A stretch of 6,462 bases of DNA, taken from positions 1 to 6,462 of the forward strand of contig JABDQY010000182.1 of the NCBI GenBank assembly GCA_013042025.1, read 5' to 3'. The notes beneath the pieces are model-generated. The model saw only the letters and a list, made by a program, of their open reading frames with translations, ran no database searches and was not told the DNA's origin. The position numbers were made by a program, and so were the translations under genes. Every line of letters begins with the position of its first letter. The first letter of the stretch is position 1. Positions 1 to 5,395 of the stretch are shown in pieces. Origin of the DNA: Bacteroidia bacterium. Its GTDB lineage: Bacteria > Bacteroidota > Bacteroidia > NS11-12g > UBA9320.

Positions 1-158
1 AGTCGGTGCCAGAAGAAAAGCAAAAGGAAATAAAAATTTACATGTTGAGTTCGTCCATCAATCCTGTGGATGTAGAGAAGGCAAAAGATAACATTTATGT
101 GCTAGACTATATTACAAAGCCAATTAGAGATGACGATTTAAATAAGATATTTAAATAA
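1..158 (+). CDS. Response regulator receiver domain, C-terminal fragment (5' end outside window)
   Basis: The open frame from base 3 to the TAA at 156-158 encodes the last 51 residues of a CheY-like receiver domain. Visible landmarks are the fourth strand with its switch Ser/Thr (IYMLSSS), a following SINPVDVEKAK segment, and the fifth strand with the conserved lysine in YITKP, followed by the start of the last helix. The phosphoacceptor Asp would lie upstream, outside the window. The protein ends right after the receiver fold, so no output domain follows. It is either a single-domain response regulator, which is common in Bacteroidota and in which this SSSINP pattern is typical, or the C-terminal receiver of a hybrid kinase. 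By family, it would receive a phosphoryl group from a histidine kinase. It is convergent with the DUF4476 gene and 43 bp from it, so the two are probably unrelated in function. Confidence 0.85.
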   Translation, partial: SVPEEKQKEIKIYMLSSSINPVDVEKAKDNIYVLDYITKPIRDDDLNKIFK

Positions 159-162
159 AGAA

Positions 163-188
163 GGAACCGCGGTGGCGGTCCCTCTTTT
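163..188 (+). terminator. Rho-independent terminator between convergent genes
   Basis: An 8-bp stem with one A-C mismatch, GGAACCGC (163-170) against GCGGTCCC (175-182), closes a 4-nt loop (171-174) and is followed by TCTTTT at 183-188. It starts 4 nt after the receiver-gene stop codon. It is among the most GC-rich spots in the window, which fits a terminator. In the other direction the hairpin is followed by a looser T-rich run (CCTTCTTTATTT), so it may also stop transcription of the DUF4476 gene ending at 202. Confidence 0.75.
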
Positions 189-201
189 AAGTTGTGTTTT
201 A

Positions 202-966
202 TTATCCGATGTATCGGTTTAGTGCATTTATACTGCTACTAAATCCAAACCCTTTGTTTACAATGAAGTAATTCTCAGGATCAATAGTATAATCGTACCC
301 CAGTTTTGCAACTTCAAGCTTCGATGTTTCAAAATCCATAGTGTTCATCAATAATAACACCTCATTGCTTGAAATGTTATTTGATTGAATGTACTGTTTG
401 GCTAGTGAAAGCTTTTCACTTTCAAATGAAGCTCTATTAATCATGTTTAATGCGTCATTAAAATTGCTACCTCTTCTTCGATCTTGATTAACATCGTTTG
501 GATACCTGTGATCTCTGTATTGGTTGTTGCGGAAGTCATTGTTTCTATACTGTGGTTGCCTTGCAGGTGGTCTGCGATGTGTCGATCGTCGTCTAGGAAT
601 TCTACGAATTTCATCAATAACTAATCTTCCACGAGGTGTAACACGAGCATAGACAATACTGTTTTGCGGAATGTAAATTCTTCCTCTAAATACAAGCTGT
701 CCTTGATTATGGTGATTAAATTCTCGTTTTCCAAAATCTCTTCCTTTACCTCGTCGTCTTCTTGATTCTGTAATAGAAATCATGTGCCTTCCAGGTGGTA
801 GATGTTGGACATTAAATTCACCATGATGTGAGAAAAAAGTTTGACCAGCAATAAACGCAGTCGCTTTAAAAGTATTCGTTCGTAAGATAAGTTTTGAGGC
901 CTCAGCTTTAGATACTGCAAATGCAGTCAACATTAAAATTGTTAAAAGTGTAATTGTTTTTTTCAT
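202..966 (-). CDS. Secreted DUF4476-domain protein with Arg-rich linker
   Basis: This is a 254-residue exported protein of unknown function. Residues 1-23 form a signal peptide (MKK start, hydrophobic core, AEA before the likely cleavage site). Residues 24-120 look beta-rich and contain LPPGRHMISI, which resembles a PEGA-like surface domain (weak call). Residues 121-167 are a low-complexity linker rich in Arg, His, Pro, Asn and Tyr. Residues 169-252 match the DUF4476 pattern, a helical repeat-like domain common in Bacteroidota: FNDALNMI, SFESEKLSLAKQYI, MDFETSKLEVAK, and a C-terminal Y..NP/FIV-like segment ending NALNRYIG. The protein is strongly basic. The start is fixed by an excellent Shine-Dalgarno sequence 9 nt upstream. 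The flanking genes do not suggest a role. Family identity is fairly sure from the C-terminal half; location is inferred as periplasm or outer surface, because no lipobox cysteine is seen. Confidence 0.85.
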   Translation of the reverse strand: MKKTITLLTILMLTAFAVSKAEASKLILRTNTFKATAFIAGQTFFSHHGEFNVQHLPPGRHMISITESRRRRGKGRDFGKREFNHHNQGQLVFRGRIYIPQNSIVYARVTPRGRLVIDEIRRIPRRRSTHRRPPARQPQYRNNDFRNNQYRDHRYPNDVNQDRRRGSNFNDALNMINRASFESEKLSLAKQYIQSNNISSNEVLLLMNTMDFETSKLEVAKLGYDYTIDPENYFIVNKGFGFSSSINALNRYIG

Positions 967-974
967 AATTTGGG

Positions 975-984
975 TCCTCCTTTT
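975..984 (-). promoter_or_regulatory. Strong Shine-Dalgarno site of the DUF4476 gene
   Basis: On the minus strand the sequence reads AAAAGGAGGA, with GGAGG at 976-980 and 9 nt between it and the ATG at 964-966. This is close to ideal complementarity to the 16S rRNA tail. It is unusual here: glmS, metK, tetR and the hydroxyacyl-CoA dehydrogenase gene show no comparable site, as expected in Bacteroidota, and gldN has only a partial AAGG. Confidence 0.8.
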
Positions 985-986
985 TA

Positions 987-1001
987 TTTAGTTAAACTAA
1001 A
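987..1001 (-). repeat. 15-bp palindrome upstream of the DUF4476 gene
   Basis: TTTAGTT-A-AACTAAA has perfect 7-bp arms around one central base. It lies 21-35 bp upstream of the start codon and just beyond the Shine-Dalgarno sequence. The single central base makes an RNA hairpin unlikely, so a protein-binding site is the more natural reading. All bases are weak A/T except one G and one C, so chance is possible. I found no TAnnTTTG element for this gene in 967-1111. Confidence 0.35.
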
Positions 1002-1056
1002 CAACTAGTGCACCTAAATATTTACAATGGACCTAAGTGGCTGGCAAACAGAAAAT

Positions 1057-1081
1057 TACATGCTACAGTCTAAAGCATGTA
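1057..1081 (-). terminator. Possible glmS terminator hairpin
   Basis: A perfect 8-bp inverted repeat, TACATGCT (1057-1064) and AGCATGTA (1074-1081), encloses a 9-nt loop. On the minus strand it begins 31 nt after the glmS stop codon and is followed by ATTTTCTG. The stem has moderate GC and the U-run is short, so it would be a weak intrinsic terminator. It also lies upstream of the DUF4476 gene, so an operator role is an alternative. Confidence 0.5.
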
Positions 1082-1111
1082 TAAAGAAAATGTGTACATA
1101 TTGGTATACAG

Positions 1112-2956
1112 CTATTCAACTGTAACCGACTTAGCTAGGTTTCTAGGTTGGTCAACATTACATCCTCGATTGACAGCAATGTAGTAAGACAACAATTGCA
1201 AGGGAATAGTAGCTAAAATTGGTGTTAAGCAATCTTCGGTATCTGGAATCTCGATATAGTGATCTGCAATTTCTTTCACTTTTTCATCACCTTCAGTAAC
1301 AATGGCAATAATCTTTCCTTTTCTAGCTTTAACCTCTTGAACATTGCTAAGAAGCTTTTCGTAATAATTTCGTTTTGGAGCAATTACAATCACTGGCATT
1401 TCTTCATCAATTAGTGCAATCGGTCCATGTTTCATTTCTGCAGCGGGATAACCTTCTGCATGAATGTATGAAATCTCTTTAAGCTTCAATGCTCCTTCTA
1501 GAGCAACAGGGAAATTATAACCTCTACCTAGATAAAGGCAATTTGGGGCATCCTGGTAGATAGCAGCTATCTCTTTGCATTTTTCATTACATGATTCTAA
1601 GAGTAACTCCACTTTGTGTGGAATAGTATCCAACTCTGCAAACATTTCCCTTAGTCGTTTCTTCGAAATTTTGCCTCGAATATCCGCAATTCCTAACGCC
1701 AGCAATGTTAGCACTGTTACTTGTGCTGTAAATGCTTTTGTAGATGCAACACCTATTTCTGGACCTGCGTGAGTATATGCACCTGCATGGGTGATTCGTG
1801 GAATACTGGATCCAACAACATTACATATACCGTAAATTGTTGCACCTTTTTCTTTAGCCATTTCTAAGGCGGCTAACGTATCTGCAGTTTCTCCACTTTG
1901 AGAAATAGCAATAACCAAATCATCTTCAGTAATGATAGGATTTCGATATCTAAACTCAGATGCATATTCTACTTCGACAGGAATTCTACCAAACTCTTCA
2001 ATTAGGTATTCTCCTACTAATCCAGCATGCCAAGATGTACCGCAGGCAATAATTATAATTCGATCAAGATTTCGGATTTTACCAGAATACTCAACCAAAC
2101 TTCGCATTGCGAAAGTTAAATTGACAGGGTCAAATCTCCCTCTCATTGAATCATATATAGACTTAGGTTGCTCAAAAATTTCTTTGAGCATGAAGTGTTC
2201 ATATCCACCTTTTTCTAAAGCATCTAGACTTATTTCTAGTTCTTGAATAAAAGGAGATTTAATTACATTGTCGATGGTCTTTAATGTCATTTCACCATCG
2301 TGAATGGAAACAATCTCATTGTCATCCAGGTATGTAACTTTTTTGGTGTATTCAACTATTGGAGTTGCATCGCTAGCTAAGAAAAATTCCCCTTCATTTT
2401 CACTTATACCGACAACCAAAGGGCTTCCCTTTCGAGCTGCAATAAGAGTATTGGGGTCATTTTTACTTAAGATAACGATTGCATAAGCACCGATAACCTC
2501 GTTTAATGCTAGTCGAACAGCTTCAAGTAAATCTACTTGTTCTTCCTCTTTAATTTCTTCTATTAAATGCGTTAAAACTTCAGTGTCTGTATCACTTTTA
2601 AATTCATGACCACGAGAAATAAGTACTTTTTTCAAAGTGTCATAGTTTTCAATAATTCCGTTGTGAATTAAAGCGATATCTCCACTTTGCGAAAGATGTG
2701 GATGAGCATTTATAGAATTAGGTTCTCCATGAGTCGCCCATCTGGTATGACCTATCCCTCGAGTTCCTGTTACGTTTTGATTGTCTGCTATTGCTTCAAG
2801 CTCACTGACCTTGCCTGCATTCTTATAGACTCTTAAATCGCCATTTAACAATGCAACACCTGCACTGTCGTATCCTCTATATTCTAGTCTTTGTAAACCT
2901 TTGATTAAAAAATCGTAGGCCTGGTTTGGGCCGTAGTAAGCAACAATTCCACACAT
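1112..2956 (-). CDS. glmS: Glutamine--fructose-6-phosphate aminotransferase (isomerizing)
   Basis: This enzyme makes glucosamine-6-phosphate from fructose-6-phosphate and glutamine, the entry step to UDP-GlcNAc for peptidoglycan and outer-membrane glycans; it is cytosolic. The 614-residue length is normal. The N-terminal glutaminase domain starts MCGIV, where Cys2 becomes the nucleophile after Met removal, with TRWATHG (71-77), HNG (98-100) and SDTDTE (121-126). Two SIS sugar-isomerase domains follow. SIS1 has CGTS (305-308), SQSGET (352-357) and STK (405-407). SIS2 has GRGYNFP from 477, Glu494 and His510 matching the E. coli catalytic Glu488 and His504. The C-terminal loop ends NLAKSVTVE, and its Lys609 matches the substrate-binding lysine. 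All key residues are present. It lies 120 bp after metK with its own candidate promoter. No Shine-Dalgarno is seen. There is no room for a glmS ribozyme downstream of that promoter. Confidence 0.98.
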   Translation of the reverse strand: MCGIVAYYGPNQAYDFLIKGLQRLEYRGYDSAGVALLNGDLRVYKNAGKVSELEAIADNQNVTGTRGIGHTRWATHGEPNSINAHPHLSQSGDIALIHNGIIENYDTLKKVLISRGHEFKSDTDTEVLTHLIEEIKEEEQVDLLEAVRLALNEVIGAYAIVILSKNDPNTLIAARKGSPLVVGISENEGEFFLASDATPIVEYTKKVTYLDDNEIVSIHDGEMTLKTIDNVIKSPFIQELEISLDALEKGGYEHFMLKEIFEQPKSIYDSMRGRFDPVNLTFAMRSLVEYSGKIRNLDRIIIIACGTSWHAGLVGEYLIEEFGRIPVEVEYASEFRYRNPIITEDDLVIAISQSGETADTLAALEMAKEKGATIYGICNVVGSSIPRITHAGAYTHAGPEIGVASTKAFTAQVTVLTLLALGIADIRGKISKKRLREMFAELDTIPHKVELLLESCNEKCKEIAAIYQDAPNCLYLGRGYNFPVALEGALKLKEISYIHAEGYPAAEMKHGPIALIDEEMPVIVIAPKRNYYEKLLSNVQEVKARKGKIIAIVTEGDEKVKEIADHYIEIPDTEDCLTPILATIPLQLLSYYIAVNRGCNVDQPRNLAKSVTVE

Positions 2957-2974
2957 TTCTTTTTAAACTTTGGG

Positions 2975-2982
2975 CAAAGTTA
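2975..2982 (-). promoter_or_regulatory. Candidate glmS promoter, -7 element
   Basis: TAACTTTG on the minus strand is a full match to the Bacteroidota -7 consensus TAnnTTTG. It ends 18 bp before the glmS ATG, predicting a leader of roughly 12-15 nt. No good -33 TTG/TTTG is seen at the usual distance; that stretch is occupied by the hairpin at 2989-3005. Confidence 0.55.
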
Positions 2983-2988
2983 ATTTGA

Positions 2989-3005
2989 AAATAGCTTCGC
3001 TATTT
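2989..3005 (-). terminator. Small hairpin between metK and glmS, possible metK terminator
   Basis: AAATAGC and GCTATTT form a perfect 7-bp stem around a 3-base loop (GAA on the minus strand, giving the compact GCGAAGC tip). It lies 72 bp beyond the metK stop, and on the minus strand the 3' arm runs into TTTTC. It could be a weak terminator of metK. It also falls in the spacer just upstream of the candidate glmS -7 element, so it might affect that promoter. Confidence 0.45.
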
Positions 3006-3030
3006 AACAGCGTAGATAAAGTGTAGTAAA

Positions 3031-3072
3031 TAGTAGTTAAATGACGGTATTTAGTAGCTAATTGACAGTATT
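3031..3072. repeat. Tandem pair of 21-bp direct repeats upstream of glmS
   Basis: Copy 1 (3031-3051) and copy 2 (3052-3072) are adjacent and identical at 18 of 21 positions, differing at repeat positions 7, 11 and 16. Both begin TAGTAG and end in GTATT. The 21-bp period equals two DNA helical turns. The pair begins 5 bp after the metK stop (minus-strand sense) and lies about 50-100 bp upstream of the candidate glmS -7 element. It may be a double binding site or simply a local duplication. Confidence 0.7.
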
Positions 3073-3076
3073 ATGA

Positions 3077-4336
3077 TTAAAGCTTAAACGCTTTTTTAAG
3101 ATCATTTACTCCGTTTAATTCTTCCCAAGGGAACAATTTAACTTTGACAGTCTTGGTCTTTCCACTTCCATCAACAAACTTCTTAGATACTGTCTCAGTT
3201 TTTCTACCCATATGTCCATAAGCGGCAGTTTCAGAATAGATTGGCGTTCTAAGTTTAAACCGTTTTTCAATGAAATATGGTCTCATATCAAACTTGCTAA
3301 TTTTAGAGATGATGTTTGCAATTTGACCATCTGTTTTGTCAACATTTGCCGTACCATAGGTGTTTACATATAAGCCAACCGGTTTTGCTACACCAATAGC
3401 ATATGCAACTTGTACAAGTACTTCGTCGCACACTCCTGCGGCTACAAGATTTTTGGCAATATGTCTAGTTGCGTATGCTGCACTTCTATCTACTTTACTT
3501 GGATCTTTTCCTGAAAATGCACCACCACCATGAGCTCCTTTGCCGCCATAAGTATCTACAATTATCTTTCTTCCCGTTAAACCAGTATCACCGTGAGGTC
3601 CACCAATAACGAAAATACCTGTAGGGTTAATGTGGTATTTGATTTTATCTGTGAAAAGTGCTTGAATATTTTTAGGAAGTAATTTTTTAACTCTTGGGAT
3701 AAGAATCTTTATCACATCTTCTTTGATTTTCTTCAACATTTTTGATTCCGTATCAAAATCATCATGTTGTGTAGAAATTACAATCGCATCTATCGCAATT
3801 GGTTTATTGTTGTCGTCATATTTGATAGTTACCTGAGATTTTGAATCGGGTCTCAAATATTTGATTTTTTTATTCTCTCTTCTTAACTCAGCTAATTCCT
3901 TGAGAAGTAAATGAGATAATTCCAACGGAAGTGGCATGTAACTTTCAGTTTCGTTTGTTGCATAACCAAACATCATACCTTGATCACCTGCTCCTTGATC
4001 TTCCTTCTTTTTGCGTTCTACACCTTGATTAATATCAGGCGACTGCTCGTGAATTGCAGATAATACTCCACAAGAGTTGCCATCGAACATGTATTCACCT
4101 TTCGTGTAACCTATTTTATTAATAGTTTCACGTGCTATCTTTTGAACATCTAAATATGTAGATGATTTTACTTCTCCAGCTAATACTACTTGTCCGGTAG
4201 TTACTAGAGTTTCACATGCAACCTTACTTTGAGGGTCAAATGCTAAAAAATGATCAATTAATGCATCAGATACTTGGTCAGCAACCTTGTCTGGGTGCCC
4301 TTCTGATACTGATTCTGAGGTGAAAAAATATGCCAT
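3077..4336 (-). CDS. metK: S-adenosylmethionine synthase (methionine adenosyltransferase)
   Basis: This enzyme makes SAM from ATP and methionine, releasing phosphate and pyrophosphate; it is cytosolic and normally tetrameric. The sequence aligns along its length with E. coli MetK: FTSESVSEGHPDK at the N terminus (His14, Asp16 and Lys17), GAGDQG (115-120) in the methionine/ATP-binding region, GGPHGDTGLTGRKI in the middle, and the phosphate-binding loop GGGAFSGKDP (270-279). At 419 residues it is longer than the E. coli enzyme (384). Most of the excess is a Lys/Thr-rich insertion at about 379-400, between GHMGR and FPWE, plus some extra sequence around 205-230; a longer C-terminal region of this kind is usual in Bacteroidota. 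It starts 62 bp after the gldN stop, with a candidate promoter in the gap. The predicted leader is too short for a SAM riboswitch. Confidence 0.98.
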   Translation of the reverse strand: MAYFFTSESVSEGHPDKVADQVSDALIDHFLAFDPQSKVACETLVTTGQVVLAGEVKSSTYLDVQKIARETINKIGYTKGEYMFDGNSCGVLSAIHEQSPDINQGVERKKKEDQGAGDQGMMFGYATNETESYMPLPLELSHLLLKELAELRRENKKIKYLRPDSKSQVTIKYDDNNKPIAIDAIVISTQHDDFDTESKMLKKIKEDVIKILIPRVKKLLPKNIQALFTDKIKYHINPTGIFVIGGPHGDTGLTGRKIIVDTYGGKGAHGGGAFSGKDPSKVDRSAAYATRHIAKNLVAAGVCDEVLVQVAYAIGVAKPVGLYVNTYGTANVDKTDGQIANIISKISKFDMRPYFIEKRFKLRTPIYSETAAYGHMGRKTETVSKKFVDGSGKTKTVKVKLFPWEELNGVNDLKKAFKL

Positions 4337-4355
4337 ACCTTGTTTTCGAAAGGTG

Positions 4356-4363
4356 CAAATGTA
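4356..4363 (-). promoter_or_regulatory. Candidate metK promoter, -7 element
   Basis: TACATTTG on the minus strand matches TAnnTTTG exactly and ends 19 bp before the metK ATG. Possible -33 TTG triplets lie 13 or 25 bp upstream, neither at the usual spacing, so the call rests on the -7 match and position. Its presence suggests metK is transcribed independently of gldN. Confidence 0.5.
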
Positions 4364-4383
4364 ATATAAGTTAGGGCAATTTT

Positions 4384-4398
4384 ATTGGCAAATGCCAA
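4384..4398. repeat. Palindrome at the gldN stop / metK upstream region
   Basis: ATTGGCA-A-ATGCCAA has an uninterrupted TTGGCA/TGCCAA core (4385-4398) and abuts the gldN stop codon at 4399-4401. On the minus strand it is followed by TAAAATT, so it could form a weak terminator for gldN (5-bp stem, 4-nt loop). Alternatively it is an operator: it lies about 20 bp upstream of the metK -7 element and shares both half-sites with the inverted repeat in front of tetR. Confidence 0.5.
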
Positions 4399-5235
4399 CT
4401 AGTATTCCCACAAATCATGTTCTGTGATGAAAAGGTCATTTTTGATACGGTCACTTTCCATTAGAGCAGCTAGCCCGTCATCTCGGAATCCTTCAATATA
4501 CTTGATGTCTAGATCATAAATATTACTCTCTTTAACTATATGACTTGAAAACTGTCTCATTCTAAACCATTGGTCGTAGCTTAGTCTAGCTGCATCATTT
4601 TTCTTATTAAATATTTGTTGTTGTGCTAATATTGGTCTTAATTCATCCATTTTAACCCAGAATAATTCACCTTCTCCAAGATTGATACCTGTTTGACTTT
4701 TGATTTTGTAAATTGGTGCAATTGCTATAATTCTAGGTCTTAAATCAGAATAGTTCGCATCGAATATCCAGTCTTCCATCATCCGAAATTTTACAATTTC
4801 CTTTGGATCAAATGGGGTGTTTACAGTGTCATATCGAATGTTGTTTGGATCACCATTTATGGCAATAGGTACAATTTCCTCTATCGATCCTTTTTCTATT
4901 ATCTCTTTAGTGGAATAGGTGCTTGCTAACGAATCATTCTGATACGCTTTTGGTTTGTCCATGTCTGGATAACCTTTGGTAACGGCTGTCCAAATTACAT
5001 GGCTTAGCGGATTTTTAGGCCATGCCATGTCTTTGTTTTGTTTCATTCTCGAATCAATTACACGATGAATTCGCTTACTGTACTTCGCATTTGCTTCTCG
5101 CAAAAAACGATGAGCAACTGGTTTACCCTCATTTTGAATCGCAGGTCCATTGAGAAAAAGAGAAAACTCAGGAAGTTGAGCAAATGATAAAACTGGCAAA
5201 ACAAATAGAATGGATACAAGAATTTTTTTAGTCAT
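4399..5235 (-). CDS. gldN: GldN/PorN-family gliding motility / type IX secretion protein
   Basis: GldN/PorN is a periplasmic component of the Bacteroidota type IX secretion system that works with the GldK/PorK lipoprotein ring, and is needed for gliding in gliding species. Residues 1-19 form a signal peptide ending SFA before Gln20, a typical cleavage pattern of this phylum. The family signature is clear: RVIDSRMKQN (58-67), EDWIFDANYSDLRPRIIAIAP (154-174), GELFWVKMDELRPILAQQQIFN (189-210), NDAARLSYDQWF (213-224), FSSHIVKESNIYD (229-241), and the C-terminal ESDRIKNDLFITEHDLWEY. The 278-residue length fits the family. No gldK, gldL or gldM lies next to it here, where gldKLMN is normally a cluster; it may be a relocated gene or an extra paralogue. 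A partial AAGG lies 8 nt before the ATG, and no TAnnTTTG promoter was found upstream. Confidence 0.9.
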   Translation of the reverse strand: MTKKILVSILFVLPVLSFAQLPEFSLFLNGPAIQNEGKPVAHRFLREANAKYSKRIHRVIDSRMKQNKDMAWPKNPLSHVIWTAVTKGYPDMDKPKAYQNDSLASTYSTKEIIEKGSIEEIVPIAINGDPNNIRYDTVNTPFDPKEIVKFRMMEDWIFDANYSDLRPRIIAIAPIYKIKSQTGINLGEGELFWVKMDELRPILAQQQIFNKKNDAARLSYDQWFRMRQFSSHIVKESNIYDLDIKYIEGFRDDGLAALMESDRIKNDLFITEHDLWEY

Positions 5236-5342
5236 AACTTTAACCTTAGTGTCATTACAACGTCAGAGAGATGCGAATTAGTATTTGGTCTAGGTTTAGA
5301 AGTGAAGTATTTCAATGCGGTGATGTATTTTTATCTTAATCT

Positions 5343-5356
5343 ACCAACCGTTTGGT
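5343..5356. promoter_or_regulatory. Candidate TetR operator overlapping the -33 element
   Basis: ACCAACC|GTTTGGT is a 14-bp near-palindrome with 6 of 7 pairs symmetric about 5349/5350; matching TAA/TTA triplets lie further out (5338-5340, 5359-5361). The ACC..CCG..TGGT layout resembles operators of many TetR-family repressors. The right half contains the TTTG -33 element (5351-5354) of the tetR promoter, so a bound repressor would block polymerase. This is an inference from sequence; no binding is shown. Confidence 0.5.
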
Positions 5357-5382
5357 TTATTGGCATTAAATTACTAATTTTG
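5351..5382 (+). promoter_or_regulatory. tetR promoter (-33 TTTG, -7 TAATTTTG)
   Basis: TTTG at 5351-5354 and TAATTTTG at 5375-5382 match the Bacteroidota -33 and -7 consensus elements, with a 20-bp spacer in the usual range. Transcription would begin near 5386-5389, giving a leader of only about 7-10 nt before the ATG at 5396. This is the best promoter in the window. Confidence 0.7.
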
Positions 5383-5390
5383 ATGCCAAT
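5359..5390. repeat. Inverted repeat flanking the tetR -7 element
   Basis: Perfect 8-bp arms ATTGGCAT (5359-5366) and ATGCCAAT (5383-5390) are separated by 16 bp, with further partial symmetry inside (AAA 5368-5370 against TTT 5379-5381). The left arm lies between the -33 and -7 elements and the right arm covers the predicted start of transcription. It could be a repressor site or a pair of half-sites; as RNA it would not be transcribed in full from this promoter, which argues against a terminator or hairpin role. Confidence 0.55.
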
Positions 5391-5395
5391 CGGAT

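Noticed and set aside
1091..1108. Imperfect palindrome TGTACATATTGGTATACA just after glmS
   Set aside because: Only the outer four pairs match cleanly, the centre does not pair well, and it is made of common A/T-rich words.
1575..2486. Three open frames on the plus strand (1575-1772, 1932-2246, 2304-2486) opposite glmS
   Set aside because: They lie wholly antisense to a fully conserved glmS, show no recognizable domain, and read as translated complements of its codons.
2957..3076. A glmS ribozyme upstream of glmS
   Set aside because: The gap is only 120 bp, is occupied by a tandem repeat and a small hairpin, and shows none of the expected nested-pseudoknot arrangement; the ribozyme is mainly known from Firmicutes.
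4337..4398. A SAM riboswitch upstream of metK
   Set aside because: The 62-bp gap and the predicted leader of about 13-16 nt are too short, and no riboswitch-like core is visible.
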